Shown one piece after another: positions 1-8,143 of a DNA stretch of 26,679 nucleotides (position 1 is the stretch's first letter; each line of letters begins with the position of its first letter). The position numbers and the translations under genes were made by a program. Under the pieces are notes generated by a model. It was given only the letters and a program-made list of their open reading frames with translations. It had not been told where the DNA came from and made no database searches. The DNA is taken from positions 1 through 26,679 of the forward strand of contig HF989209.1 in the NCBI GenBank assembly GCA_000431275.1. Reading direction: 5' to 3'. This stretch comes from Prevotella sp. CAG:755 (lineage in GTDB: Bacteria > Bacteroidota > Bacteroidia > Bacteroidales > Bacteroidaceae).

Positions 1-1074
1 CAGGTTGGCCAGGCCGCGGCGCAGGCCTTCGAGGTCGGGCTTGGCGATGTCGTCGAGGGGCACTCCGCCGTGCATTTTCAGTCCCTGCGCGGTGGCGACG
101 ATGACGGTCAGGGCGGGGGCGAGGCCGCTCTTGCGGCAGAGGATGTCGTAGAACTTCTCCGCGCCGAGGTCGGCGCCGAAGCCGGCTTCGGTGATGGTGT
201 ACTCGCTGTGGCTCAGGGCCATGCGCGTGGCCAGGAGGGAGTTGCAGCCGTGGGCGATGTTGGCGAAGGGGCCGCCGTGGACCAGTGCCGGCGTGCGCTC
301 GGTGGTCTGCACGAGGTTGGGTTGGAGCGCGTCGCGCAGCAGGACGACGATGGCGCCCGCCACGCCGAGGTCCTTGACGGTGAAGGGGCGGTCGTCGTAG
401 GTGAAGCCGAGGATGATGCTTTCCACGCGGCGGCGCAGGTCGTCCTCGTCGGCGGCCAGGCAGAGGATGGCCATCAGCTCGGAGGCTGGCGTGATGTCAA
501 ATCCGCTCTCGGCAGGGACGCCGTTGGTGCGGGGGCCGAGCCCTGTGACGATGGAGCGGAGCGAGCGGTCGTTCACGTCGAGCACGCGGCGCCAGCACAC
601 CTCTTTCAGGGCGAAGCCGTCGGCTTGGTGCTGGTAGATGTAGTTGTCCAGCAGGGCCGAGATCATGTTGTGGGCCGAGGTGATGGCGTGGAAGTCGCCT
701 GTGAAGTGCAGGTTGATGCGCTCCATCGGCAGCACCTGGGCGTGGCCGCCGCCGGCTGCGCCGCCCTTCATGCCGAAGCAGGGGCCGAGCGAGGGCTCGC
801 GCAGGGCTACGACGGCGCGCCGCCCGATGCGGTTCAGGCCGAGGGCGAGGCCGATGCTGACCGTGGTCTTGCCGATGCCGGCCTTGGTGGCCGTGATGGC
901 CGTCACGAGGATGAGCTTGCTCCGCCGGGCGCGCGCTTCGTCGATGAGGCGCAGGGGGAGTTTGGCAATGTGGTGGCCATAGCGTTCGAGGTCTTCCTCG
1001 GCGATGCCCATTGAGGCTGCCACACGCCCGATGTCGTCGAGCTTTGTGGCGTGAGCGATTTCAAGGTCTGTCAT
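1..1074 (-). CDS. fhs: Formate-tetrahydrofolate ligase, N-terminal part (cut by window edge)
   Basis: The enzyme joins formate to tetrahydrofolate using ATP, giving 10-formyl-THF for one-carbon metabolism in the cytoplasm. Reading the minus strand from the ATG at 1074-1072 gives 358 uninterrupted codons that stay open at the left edge; the family is about 555 residues, so roughly the last third is missing. Recognisable stretches are LILVTAI followed by the nucleotide loop TKAGIGKTT (about residues 63-71), [55 protein letters not shown], and [14 protein letters not shown], all FTHFS signatures. The loop differs from the more usual PAGEGKTT form, having Ile where Glu is common. The gene is divergent from the winged-helix gene at 1343. 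No convincing minus-strand promoter pair was found upstream, although a CAAAGATA (-7 box on the minus strand) lies at 1242-1249. Identity is secure. Confidence 0.95.
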   Translation of the reverse strand, partial: MTDLEIAHATKLDDIGRVAASMGIAEEDLERYGHHIAKLPLRLIDEARARRSKLILVTAITATKAGIGKTTVSIGLALGLNRIGRRAVVALREPSLGPCFGMKGGAAGGGHAQVLPMERINLHFTGDFHAITSAHNMISALLDNYIYQHQADGFALKEVCWRRVLDVNDRSLRSIVTGLGPRTNGVPAESGFDITPASELMAILCLAADEDDLRRRVESIILGFTYDDRPFTVKDLGVAGAIVVLLRDALQPNLVQTTERTPALVHGGPFANIAHGCNSLLATRMALSHSEYTITEAGFGADLGAEKFYDILCRKSGLAPALTVIVATAQGLKMHGGVPLDDIAKPDLEGLRRGLANL

Positions 1075-1192
1075 GCGTATTTGGGTTGCTTGTTTGGATT
1101 TTTCAGTCGTACTGACGGGGAATTTCATCACTGCGTAAATCCTTTTAGTGATATCAACAAGTGATTTCAGGATAAGAATCATACTAATTTAT

Positions 1193-1223
1193 TTTGATAT
1201 TATACAAAATGGTATTATCTTTG
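1193..1223 (+). promoter_or_regulatory. Bacteroidetes-type promoter for the winged-helix gene
   Basis: A -33 box TTTG (1193-1196), a 19-base spacer and a -7 box TATCTTTG (1216-1223) match the Bacteroidetes primary sigma consensus TTTG-N19-TAnnTTTG exactly. It is the best complete promoter in the window. The expected start point is near 1229-1231, leaving a leader of about 112 bases before the ATG at 1343. The surrounding 1081-1260 stretch is clearly more AT-rich than the rest of the window. Confidence 0.75.
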
Positions 1224-1249
1224 TCCCGTCAAACCTTGACGCAAAGATA
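1216..1249. repeat. Nested palindrome overlapping the -7 box
   Basis: Outer arms TATCTTTG (1216-1223) and CAAAGATA (1242-1249) are exact reverse complements. Inner arms CGTCAA (1227-1232) and TTGACG (1236-1241) are also exact reverse complements around the loop ACC (1233-1235). The only asymmetry is the three-base bulge TCC at 1224-1226. The left arm is the -7 box of the plus-strand promoter, and the right arm reads as a -7 box on the minus strand. It could be an operator, for example for the winged-helix protein itself, or a hairpin at the very 5' end of the transcript. The function is inferred; the symmetry is read directly. Confidence 0.7.
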
Positions 1250-1342
1250 GCACTTTATTGCGAGATAAGTCCTCTTCCGGGGGCGAAAAAATAAAGCGGT
1301 CCGCGCAGGCCGTGCGTCGGGGGTGGTTTCATTTCAAAAGCT

Positions 1343-3175
1343 ATGTATATGGAGAACGGATTTATTTTCATTCCGCGTAAATTCTTGGATGGTTCCATCT
1401 GGCAGGAAAAGAAGGCGTACAGTCAGTCGGCCGCGCTGATCGACCTGCACGTGATGGCCCGTTTTGCCGCCGAACCGGCGGAGGTTGTCGTGGCGCGCCG
1501 TCGCGTCAGGGTGGAGCATGGACAGGTGGTGGCGTCGCTGCGCTATCTGGCCCGGCGGTGGCGGTGGAGCGTCGGCCGTGTGAGGCGCTTCGTCGCCCTG
1601 TTGCGGGACGAGGGATGGATTGCGGTGGACACAGCCGACGGTATACTTCGCATCACTGTGCCCGACATCGTCGGCGGGAAGGTGGATGCGGCTTGCAGTC
1701 AGCAGGTTGAGGCCGCGGAAGGTGTGCCCGGAAGTGTCCGGCAGTGCGCCCTTCCGGCCTCGCGGCGGCACACGGCGGGGGACACTTCCGGTACGGCCGG
1801 CGGCACAAAGAAGAAGAAAGGAAGAGAAGAAAAGAAAGAAACCTCCCTTACGGGAGGAAAAGAAAGGCTTTCGCCCCCTCTCTCCCGTATCGGAGAGGGA
1901 GTCCTGATAGAGGAGGATATGGGTTCCGGCGATGCCGGTGCATGCGGCGCGGAGCCGTCTTTCCGGCTTTCGGGCTCCGCCCGGAGGCAGGCGGCTTGCG
2001 GGCCGCGTGAGGGCGGCGGGGCGAGGCCATGCGCCGCGGAGCCCGTTGCGGCCGGACAGCAGCCGGGCTGGGAGCAAAAGAGTACGTGGTGGGAGCATAC
2101 GGGGCCGGATTGCGAGTTTTTACGCCCTCTGCGGGAGCGTACGGTCGCGAAGCCGGAGGCCGGGCGCTGGCTGCGCCTGACGGAGGTGGCGCCCGCGCTC
2201 TTGGCCGACGGGCGCTGGCTCGAAAGGGTCAGGATGCGGGCCAACCGGACGGCTGTCCGCCCCATTGCGGCCGGCGAGATGGCGGAGTGGGCAAGGCGTT
2301 TCGTCCGCAAGCTTGAGTGTGAGGGTGTCCGCTGGAAGACCTTCCATGACGCGCGGCTCCATTTCGCGCGGTGGCTGCGCGTCGAGGCGGCGCCGGCCTG
2401 TTACCGCACGTTTCACGGCCGTCAGGCTTTCAGGGAGCTCTGCCGCGACATCGACGTGCGCCGGCCCTCGGCCGGTTCGCGGCCGTATCCCTCAGAGCAG
2501 GGGCGAGAAGATGCGGGTGAACGATTCGAGCAGGCGGCGGCGGATGGGCCGTCGGCGCCACTCGTCGAGGAACACTTCGGTGCAGTGCGCGAGGTCCTCT
2601 TCGAAGACGGCCTTGACCCTGAGCGCGGAGGCGCGGCCGTAGATGAAGGCGTTGGCCTCGAAGTTGTTTTCGAAGCTCCGGAAGTCCATGTTGGTGGAGC
2701 CTACGGTCGACCAGCTGTCGTCGACCACGAGCGCCTTGGAGTGGAGGAAGCCCGGGGTGTAGGTGAAGACGCGTATGCCGGCCGAGAGGACGTCGGTGAA
2801 GTAGGAGTCGTTGGCCCAGCGGAGCCAGAACCCGTCGGGCTTCAAGGGCACCATCAGGCGGACGTCGACCCCGGCGAGGGCGGCTGTCTGCAAGGCTTGC
2901 AGGACGGGTTCCGTGGGCATGAAGTAGGGGGTCTGGATGTAGAGGTAGCGGCGGGCGTTCTGTATGATCCAGGTCAGGCCGTACATGATGTCGGGCCAGC
3001 GGTCGCCGGGGTCGGTGGTGACAATCTGGACGACGTCGCCCTCGCCGGCAGGCGGCTGTTCGGCCAGGGGATAGTAGGCGCTGTCGGCCAGGAGGCTGTG
3101 GGCGACGAAGAACCAGTCGGTCAGGAACGTATGCTGCAAGCCCGAGACGGCCGGCCCGGTGAGGCGCAGGTGTAG
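1343..3175 (+). CDS. Winged-helix/DUF7833-like protein; 3' end uncertain, runs antisense into cls
   Basis: The frame is open for 610 codons, but only about the first 375 look like protein. Residues ~5-110 resemble the N-terminal winged-helix domain of Bacteroides DNA-binding/replication-like proteins (FIFIPRKFLDGSIWQEKKAY, then RYLARRWRWSVGRVRRFVAL, then DEGWIAVDT). Residues ~150-190 are a Lys/Glu-rich low-complexity linker. Residues ~275-350 resemble the C-terminal DUF7833-type domain, with EGVRWKTFHDARLHFARWL. Such proteins usually stop soon after this domain. Here no in-frame stop appears, and the frame continues 684 bases across the antisense of cls until 3175. The true end may have been lost by mutation, or a frameshift near 2400-2500 may lead to the TGA at 2518-2520 in another frame. 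A second ATG at 1349 (MENGF) is an equally good start. No specific function can be given. Confidence 0.6.
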   Translation: MYMENGFIFIPRKFLDGSIWQEKKAYSQSAALIDLHVMARFAAEPAEVVVARRRVRVEHGQVVASLRYLARRWRWSVGRVRRFVALLRDEGWIAVDTADGILRITVPDIVGGKVDAACSQQVEAAEGVPGSVRQCALPASRRHTAGDTSGTAGGTKKKKGREEKKETSLTGGKERLSPPLSRIGEGVLIEEDMGSGDAGACGAEPSFRLSGSARRQAACGPREGGGARPCAAEPVAAGQQPGWEQKSTWWEHTGPDCEFLRPLRERTVAKPEAGRWLRLTEVAPALLADGRWLERVRMRANRTAVRPIAAGEMAEWARRFVRKLECEGVRWKTFHDARLHFARWLRVEAAPACYRTFHGRQAFRELCRDIDVRRPSAGSRPYPSEQGREDAGERFEQAAADGPSAPLVEEHFGAVREVLFEDGLDPERGGAAVDEGVGLEVVFEAPEVHVGGAYGRPAVVDHERLGVEEARGVGEDAYAGREDVGEVGVVGPAEPEPVGLQGHHQADVDPGEGGCLQGLQDGFRGHEVGGLDVEVAAGVLYDPGQAVHDVGPAVAGVGGDNLDDVALAGRRLFGQGIVGAVGQEAVGDEEPVGQERMLQARDGRPGEAQV

Positions 3176-3922
3176 GTCGCGCCACTCCGCCCCGCCGACG
3201 CCGCGCACATAGCGCCGCGCCAGGTTCATGCCGCCTACGAAGCCCACGCGGCCGTCGACGACGCAGACCTTGCGGTGGTTGCGGTAGTTCACCTTGTGCG
3301 TGAGGCTCGGGAAGCGCACCGGCAGGAAGCTCCGGGCCTCGACACCGCCCTGCGCCAGGCGCTCGAAGAAGCGGCCGGGCACGTTCCAGCAGCCCACGTC
3401 GTCGTAGATGAGGCGCACCTCGACGCCCTCGCGGGCCTTGTCGATGAGGGCGTCGGCCACGAGGCGTCCCACGCAGTCGTCGTCGATGATGTAGCTTTGG
3501 AGGTGGATGTGGTGGCGGGCCGAGCCGATGGCTTTGAGCAGGGCGAGGGTGAAGGTGGCGCCGTCGGTGTAGAGGTCGATGTGGTTGCCGCCGAAGGGGA
3601 GGGCCATGTTGAGCCGCTCGAAGAGGTGGACCACCGGGGCGTAGTGCGCGGGGATGCCGGTGGCGCTGCGGTGGATGGCGGCGGCCAGCTGGCGGCGGCG
3701 GTGGTATCCGGGCGCGTTGCGGTTGATGATGCGGTCTTTGCGGATGTTCTGGCCGAAGAAATAGAAGAAAACGAGCCCCAGGACGGGCAGGGTGACCAGC
3801 ACGAGGGTCCAGGCTATCGTCTTGACGGGCTGGCGGTTTTCGAGCACAACGACCATCACCGTGCTCAGCACGATGCAGAGGTAGATGGTCGCTACGGCCC
3901 AGAGGATGATTGTCAGCCACAT
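2492..3922 (-). CDS. cls: Cardiolipin synthase
   Basis: This membrane enzyme makes cardiolipin from phosphatidylglycerol. The start chosen is the ATG at 3922-3920 (MWLTIILW), giving 476 residues, the usual length; the longer upstream frame has no family similarity and crosses the promoter. Two hydrophobic segments (residues ~1-26 and ~36-57) form the N-terminal membrane anchor. Both phospholipase-D HKD motifs are intact: HRKVCVVD (H216, K218, D223), followed by GFVGGMN, and HSKALVVD (H394, K396, D401), followed by STVGSTNMD. The C-terminus FTRIFSPLL is typical of the family. Its 3' end is convergent with, and overlapped by, the frame of the winged-helix gene. It lies 303 bases downstream of the TetR gene on the same strand but has its own promoter. 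Confidence 0.95.
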   Translation of the reverse strand: MWLTIILWAVATIYLCIVLSTVMVVVLENRQPVKTIAWTLVLVTLPVLGLVFFYFFGQNIRKDRIINRNAPGYHRRRQLAAAIHRSATGIPAHYAPVVHLFERLNMALPFGGNHIDLYTDGATFTLALLKAIGSARHHIHLQSYIIDDDCVGRLVADALIDKAREGVEVRLIYDDVGCWNVPGRFFERLAQGGVEARSFLPVRFPSLTHKVNYRNHRKVCVVDGRVGFVGGMNLARRYVRGVGGAEWRDLHLRLTGPAVSGLQHTFLTDWFFVAHSLLADSAYYPLAEQPPAGEGDVVQIVTTDPGDRWPDIMYGLTWIIQNARRYLYIQTPYFMPTEPVLQALQTAALAGVDVRLMVPLKPDGFWLRWANDSYFTDVLSAGIRVFTYTPGFLHSKALVVDDSWSTVGSTNMDFRSFENNFEANAFIYGRASALRVKAVFEEDLAHCTEVFLDEWRRRPIRRRLLESFTRIFSPLL

Positions 3923-3951
3923 GTTCAGGAGCAGGCGTTGCGTTTGTCCGA

Positions 3952-3983
3952 CAAATATACGCAAAGGCTGTCGACGGGACAAG
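3952..3983 (-). promoter_or_regulatory. Promoter of cls
   Basis: On the minus strand a -7 box TATATTTG (3959-3952) is preceded, after 20 bases, by CTTG (3983-3980), three of four bases of the -33 consensus TTTG. The predicted start point is about 25 bases before the cls ATG at 3922. An inverted repeat TTTGT (3943-3947)/ACAAA (3951-3955) overlaps the -7 box and the initiation region. Confidence 0.6.
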
Positions 3984-4225
3984 AAAAAAACTGTTTTCTT
4001 CGCGGCCTGGCCGGGCCGGACCTTATGTTCGTAAGGCAAATTGTATGCAAAGGTGAGGGAAAAGCCCGTGCGGACACGCTTTTCCGCCGGCCCGGCCGGC
4101 CGCATCCTGATTGTGCGGGGCGAAGGCCGGGGTGAGGTGGGGCGATGGCGGGCGGAGTCCGCCCTCTTCGCGGCAAGGACGGGGTGCGGACGCCCGTCCC
4201 TCACGCCGCTCCGCGGGGTGGCGGG
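3984..4225. other. GC-rich intergenic stretch between tetR and cls
   Basis: This is the part of the 303-base gap upstream of the cls promoter. It holds two short inverted repeats: GGGCGGA/TCCGCCC (4150-4164, one-base centre) and GGACGGG/CCCGTCC (4177-4199, nine-base loop). Neither is followed by a T-run on either strand, so I do not call a terminator. No credible coding sequence was seen. Confidence 0.5.
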
Positions 4226-4888
4226 TCAGCGCGCCTGGGGTGTGGCCGGCGTTTTGCCGGGCGTGCCGTATTTCGCGACGAAGGCGTCGACGAGCTCCTG
4301 CCCCTTGGGCGTCGAGAGGCCGCGCAGGATGACGGGGATGGTGTTGAGGAAGAGGTGGCGGAGGTCGCGGCCGCCGTCGATGTGCCAGCCCACGACGCGC
4401 TTGGACAGCGTGCCGAGCATGTCGTAGAAGAGGTAGAGGTCGACGTCGTCGCGGAAGTATCCCTGCGCCACGCCGCGCCGCAGGAAGCCGACGACTTTTT
4501 CCGTGTCGTCGCGCTCGCAGGCGTCGAGGTAGTCGATCACGCGGCCATACTTCACGATGTCGGCAAAGAAGGCGGGGGCGATTGTTTCAAGCTCCTTCAT
4601 GCGCCGGTCCATGGCGGTGAGCAGGATTTCGAGCACGTTGTCCTTCTCCTGCGCGATGCTCTCCATCTCTTCAAGCTCGGTCCGGCGCGACTTCTTGACC
4701 GCTTCGAGCAGGAGGTCTTCCTTGTCGCGGAACGTCTGGTAGAGCGTGCGTTTCGACATGGTCAGTGCGTGCGCCACGTCGTCCATCGTCACTGCCTTCA
4801 CGCCGTGTTGGCGGAAGAGTGCGAGCGCCGTGTCGAGGATGCGGCCGCGTTGGGCCTCGTGCGGGCTGGGAGTGGGGGTTGCGTCCAT
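4226..4888 (-). CDS. TetR/AcrR-family transcriptional regulator
   Basis: This is a 220-residue DNA-binding repressor-like protein. The start is the ATG at 4888-4886 (MDATPTPS), which lies 28 bases downstream of a -7 box; longer readings run through that box. Residues ~14-60 are the TetR helix-turn-helix: RILDTALALFRQHGVKAVTM, then DDVAHALTMSKRTLYQTFRD, then KEDLLLEAV. The remainder is helical and would form the ligand-binding/dimer domain; it is too variable to predict the ligand. In related genomes a TetR gene often sits beside a TolC/HlyD/ABC-2 operon. Here such an operon starts about 8 kb away at 12892, so that link is only a guess. Autoregulation is plausible because an inverted repeat lies just upstream of its -7 box (4929-4954). 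Confidence 0.9.
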   Translation of the reverse strand: MDATPTPSPHEAQRGRILDTALALFRQHGVKAVTMDDVAHALTMSKRTLYQTFRDKEDLLLEAVKKSRRTELEEMESIAQEKDNVLEILLTAMDRRMKELETIAPAFFADIVKYGRVIDYLDACERDDTEKVVGFLRRGVAQGYFRDDVDLYLFYDMLGTLSKRVVGWHIDGGRDLRHLFLNTIPVILRGLSTPKGQELVDAFVAKYGTPGKTPATPQAR

Positions 4889-4915
4889 GTTGTCAGTCTT
4901 TTCCGTCGTGCGGGG

Positions 4916-4923
4916 CAAAGATA
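4916..4923 (-). promoter_or_regulatory. -7 box of the TetR gene
   Basis: CAAAGATA on the plus strand is TATCTTTG on the minus strand, matching TAnnTTTG. It lies 28 bases upstream of the tetR ATG. No good -33 TTTG is found at the expected distance, which fits a promoter that is weak or controlled. Confidence 0.5.
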
Positions 4924-4928
4924 CGAAG

Positions 4929-4954
4929 AAAACTATAAAACGGATCGTAGTTTT
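4929..4954. promoter_or_regulatory. Inverted repeat upstream of tetR, candidate operator
   Basis: Arms AAAACTA (4929-4935) and TAGTTTT (4948-4954) are exact reverse complements separated by 12 bases. The repeat covers the position where a -33 box would be for the tetR promoter. Size and placement suit a TetR dimer acting on its own promoter, but no consensus exists to test against. Confidence 0.35.
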
Positions 4955-5136
4955 TGACGGAAAATTCGTCTTTTCTGCTTGTTTCGCGCCCTGTCCTTCA
5001 CGCCGGCCGCGCCGCCGTGTCCCGGTCGGGCGCCACGGATTCCGCCGTGTCCGCCCCGGCGTGGCGGCGTGACACAAAAAGCTGCGGTTTGACGGACGTT
5101 AACATGCAGAAAGGCGTAAACTTCGTTTTTCCTGCT

Positions 5137-5153
5137 TATCTTTGCCGCCAAAG
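5137..5153 (+). promoter_or_regulatory. -7 box of the outer-membrane protein gene with inverted repeat
   Basis: TATCTTTG (5137-5144) matches TAnnTTTG and lies 40 bases before the ATG at 5184. CTTTG (5140-5144) and CAAAG (5149-5153) form an inverted repeat with a four-base loop. No -33 TTTG is present at 19-21 bases. Confidence 0.5.
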
Positions 5154-5183
5154 CATATCACCCACCTATTAAATAAAAGGACT

Positions 5184-5669
5184 ATGAAGAAAAAATTCCT
5201 CACCCTGCTCCTGGGCATGGCCGCCTTGGCGGGTTGGGCGCAGCGGACGCCTCATGCTCTGGGCCTGCATTTCGGTGCGGCGACGATCGACTTGGAGTAT
5301 CAGTACCATTTCAGCCAGAAGAACTTCCTTGACGTCACCGCGGGCGTCTTCAACCTCGACGACGGTTTTTCGGCCTCGGCACTCTACAACTGGAACATCC
5401 GCGAGTGGAGCAACTGGACGCCGCGCGGCGGCACGTGGAAGCTCTGGGGCGGTGTGGGCGGCGCCGTGGGTGGCCTCTCGTGCCCGGACTACGACGGCTT
5501 CCTTTTCGGCCCGGCGGCCGACCTGGGCTTTGGCATCACGTTCAAGGGCGCGCCTGTGACCCTCGGTGTCGACTATCGCCCCATTGTGGCCTTCGTCGTG
5601 GGCGGCAACTCGGGCGTGGTCACGCAGGGATTCTGGAACTTCGGCCTCACGCTGACCTACCGCTTCTGA
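5184..5669 (+). CDS. Small secreted outer-membrane beta-barrel protein
   Basis: This is a 161-residue protein. The start at 5184 (MKKKFLTLLLGMAALAGWAQ) gives a clean signal peptide with predicted cleavage after AWA or at the following Gln; an upstream TTG at 5142 falls inside the -7 box and is rejected. The mature part alternates hydrophobic and polar residues, is rich in Gly, Tyr, Trp and Phe, and ends in aromatic Phe (LTLTYRF), as expected for an outer-membrane barrel of about eight strands. It resembles short conserved Bacteroidetes porin-like hypothetical proteins. No substrate or partner can be named. It has its own -7 box and a terminator directly after the stop, so it is probably transcribed alone. 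Confidence 0.8.
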   Translation: MKKKFLTLLLGMAALAGWAQRTPHALGLHFGAATIDLEYQYHFSQKNFLDVTAGVFNLDDGFSASALYNWNIREWSNWTPRGGTWKLWGGVGGAVGGLSCPDYDGFLFGPAADLGFGITFKGAPVTLGVDYRPIVAFVVGGNSGVVTQGFWNFGLTLTYRF

Positions 5670-5674
5670 CACCC

Positions 5675-5706
5675 CGGGCGGCACGCCCGCCGTTTTATCT
5701 TATTTA
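5675..5706 (+). terminator. Intrinsic terminator after the outer-membrane protein gene
   Basis: A hairpin CGGGCG (5675-5680)/CGCCCG (5684-5689) with loop GCA starts six bases after the stop codon and is followed by the T-rich tail TTTTATCTTATTT. Confidence 0.75.
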
Positions 5707-5762
5707 ACGGGGCACGGCCGAAAAGGCCGCGGCCCGCTTGTGCGTGTTCGCCAACTATTGCG

Positions 5763-5770
5763 TAATTTTG
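5763..5770 (+). promoter_or_regulatory. -7 box of the malic enzyme gene
   Basis: TAATTTTG matches TAnnTTTG and lies 27 bases upstream of the ATG at 5798. The -33 region is imperfect (CTTG at 5737-5740, spacing 22). ATTTT (5765-5769) and AAAAT (5777-5781) form an inverted repeat across the initiation region. Confidence 0.5.
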
Positions 5771-5797
5771 CGCGGAAAAATAGGTAATTAGTAATAT

Positions 5798-8092
5798 ATG
5801 GTAAAGATAACGAAAGAGGCCGCCTTGCGCTACCACGAAGAGGGGCGGCCGGGCAAGATTGAAATCGTCCCCACAAAACCTTACCGCACCGAGACCGACC
5901 TGTCGCTGGCCTATTCGCCCGGTGTGGCCGAGCCGTGCCTCGAAATCCAGAAAAACCCGCACGACGCCTACCGCTACACCAACAAGGGCAACCTCGTGGC
6001 CGTCATTTCGAACGGCACGGCTGTCCTGGGGCTGGGCGACATCGGCGCCATGGCCGGCAAGCCCGTCATGGAGGGCAAGAGCCTCCTGTTCAAGATCTAT
6101 GCGGGTGTCGACGCCTTCGACATCGAAGTGGGCGAGAAAGACCCCGACAAGTTCATCGAGGCCGTCAAGGCCATCGCTCCCACCTTCGGCGGCATCAACC
6201 TTGAAGACATCAAGGCCCCCGAGTGCTTCGAAATCGAACGCCGTCTGAAAGAAGAGCTTGACATCCCCGTCATGCACGACGACCAGCACGGGACGGCCAT
6301 CATCTCGGCCGCCGGCCTGATCAATGCCCTCGAAGTGGCCGGCAAGGACATCGCCGAGGTCAAAATCGTAGTCAACGGCGCCGGCGCCGCCGCCATCTCG
6401 TGCACCCGCCTCTACTGCTCGCTCGGCGCACGGAAGGAGAACATCGTCATGCTCGACTCGAAAGGCGTCATCACCACCGACCGCCCCAACCTGACGGAGC
6501 AGAAACGCGAGTTCGCCACCGAACGCCGCGACGTCCACACGCTGGCCGAGGCCGTCGTGGGCGCCGACGTCTTCGTAGGCCTCTCGAAGGGCAATGTCCT
6601 GACGGCCGACATGGTCCGCACCATGGCCGCTCAACCCATCATCTTCGCCTTGGCCAACCCCGTGCCCGAGATCTCGTATGAAGAGGCCAAGGCCGCCCGC
6701 CCGGATGTCCTCATGAGCACCGGACGCACCGACTATCCCAACCAGATCAACAACGTCATCGGCTTCCCCTACATCTTCCGCGGCGCCCTCGACACCGCCG
6801 CCACCGCCATCAACGAGGAGATGAAGCTGGCCGCCGCCCACGCCATCGCCGACCTGGCCAAGCGGCCCGTGCCCGACATCGTCAACCGCACCTACCACGT
6901 GCGCAACTTCACCTTCGGGCCCGACTACTTCATCCCCAAGCCCGTCGACCCGCGCCTCATCACCGAGGTCTCGATGGCCGTGGCCAAAGCCGCCATGGAA
7001 AGCGGCGTGGCCCGCAAGCCCATCACCGACTGGAAAGCCTACCGCACCCACCTGCGCGAGCTCATGGGGCAGGAGAGCAAGTTCACGCAGAACCTCTACG
7101 ACACCGCCCGCCTCGACCCCAAGCGCGTCGTCTTTGCCGAAGGCACGCACCCCACCATGCTCGAAGCCGCCGTGCGCGCCCGCGCCGAGGGCATCTGCCA
7201 CCCCATCCTTCTGGGCAACGACGTCCAGATACGCCACATGGCCGACGAGCTCAAACTCAGCCTCGACGGCATCCAGATCCTCAACCTCCGCGACGACGCC
7301 CAAAGCGAGCGCCGGCGCCACTACGCCGAAATCCTGGCCAACCGCAAGCAGCGCGAGGGCTACACCCTGCAAGAGGCCATCGACAAGATGTACGAGCGCA
7401 ACTACTTCGGCATGATGATGGTCGAGACGGGCGACGCCGACGCCTTCATCACCGGCCTCTACACCAAGTACTCCAACACCATCAAGGTGGCCCGCGAGGT
7501 CATCGGCGTGCGTGAGGGGTACGACCACTTCGGCACGATGCACCTGATCAACTCGAAGAAGGGGACCTACTTCATCGCCGACACGCTCATCAACCGGCAC
7601 CCCGACACGTCCACCCTGCTCGACATCGCCCGCCTGAGCGCCGCCACGGTCCGCTTCTTCAACCGCACCCCCGTCATGGCCATGATCTCCTACTCCAACT
7701 TCGGCACCGACAAGACGGGAAGCCCCGCCTCGACCCACGAGGTCGTCGCCCGCATGCAGGAGCAGTATCCCGACCTCGCCATCGACGGCGAGATGCAGGT
7801 CAACTTCGCCCTCAACAAGGAAATGCGCGACGAGAGCTATCCTTTCACCCGTCTGAAAGGACTCGACGTCAACACGCTCGTCTTCCCCAACCTCACGTCG
7901 GCCAATGCTTCCTACAAGATGATCAAGGCCGTCACCGACGACGCCGAGGTGCTCGGCCCGATACAGATGGGACTGAACAAGCCCATCCACTTCACGGACT
8001 TCGGCTGCTCCGTCCGCGACGTGGTCAACATCACGGCCGTGGCCGTCGTCGACGCCATCGTGCAGGCCAAGAAGGACCAGCAAGTGTTCTGA
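5798..8092 (+). CDS. maeB: NADP-dependent malic enzyme with C-terminal phosphotransacetylase-like domain
   Basis: The enzyme oxidatively decarboxylates malate to pyruvate, producing NADPH. The protein is 764 residues, normal for the MaeB hybrid type. The malic domain occupies residues ~1-400: [11 protein letters not shown] (about 37-47), [20 protein letters not shown], the metal-binding region MHDDQHGTA (about 159-167), and the dinucleotide loop [10 protein letters not shown]. The phosphotransacetylase-like domain fills residues ~430-764, starting [20 protein letters not shown] and including [10 protein letters not shown] and [12 protein letters not shown]. In E. coli MaeB this domain is regulatory and responds to acetyl-CoA rather than catalysing acetyl transfer; the same is likely here. 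The gene has its own -7 box and ends in a strong terminator, so it is monocistronic. Confidence 0.95.
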   Translation: MVKITKEAALRYHEEGRPGKIEIVPTKPYRTETDLSLAYSPGVAEPCLEIQKNPHDAYRYTNKGNLVAVISNGTAVLGLGDIGAMAGKPVMEGKSLLFKIYAGVDAFDIEVGEKDPDKFIEAVKAIAPTFGGINLEDIKAPECFEIERRLKEELDIPVMHDDQHGTAIISAAGLINALEVAGKDIAEVKIVVNGAGAAAISCTRLYCSLGARKENIVMLDSKGVITTDRPNLTEQKREFATERRDVHTLAEAVVGADVFVGLSKGNVLTADMVRTMAAQPIIFALANPVPEISYEEAKAARPDVLMSTGRTDYPNQINNVIGFPYIFRGALDTAATAINEEMKLAAAHAIADLAKRPVPDIVNRTYHVRNFTFGPDYFIPKPVDPRLITEVSMAVAKAAMESGVARKPITDWKAYRTHLRELMGQESKFTQNLYDTARLDPKRVVFAEGTHPTMLEAAVRARAEGICHPILLGNDVQIRHMADELKLSLDGIQILNLRDDAQSERRRHYAEILANRKQREGYTLQEAIDKMYERNYFGMMMVETGDADAFITGLYTKYSNTIKVAREVIGVREGYDHFGTMHLINSKKGTYFIADTLINRHPDTSTLLDIARLSAATVRFFNRTPVMAMISYSNFGTDKTGSPASTHEVVARMQEQYPDLAIDGEMQVNFALNKEMRDESYPFTRLKGLDVNTLVFPNLTSANASYKMIKAVTDDAEVLGPIQMGLNKPIHFTDFGCSVRDVVNITAVAVVDAIVQAKKDQQVF

Positions 8093-8143
8093 TTCCCTCC
8101 TCCGGCCGTCGCGCCCCTCTGTGGGCCGTCCGCCGTCATCACA

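Noticed and set aside
70..1014. 314-codon plus-strand frame
   Set aside because: Antisense of fhs, whose minus-strand reading contains clear FTHFS signatures.
1334..2098. 254-codon minus-strand frame opposite the winged-helix gene
   Set aside because: Its Pro/Arg-rich translation lacks motifs, while the plus strand has winged-helix content and a full promoter.
4150..4199. Inverted repeats downstream of tetR considered as a terminator
   Set aside because: No T-run follows on the minus strand, and the first repeat has too small a centre to form its full stem.
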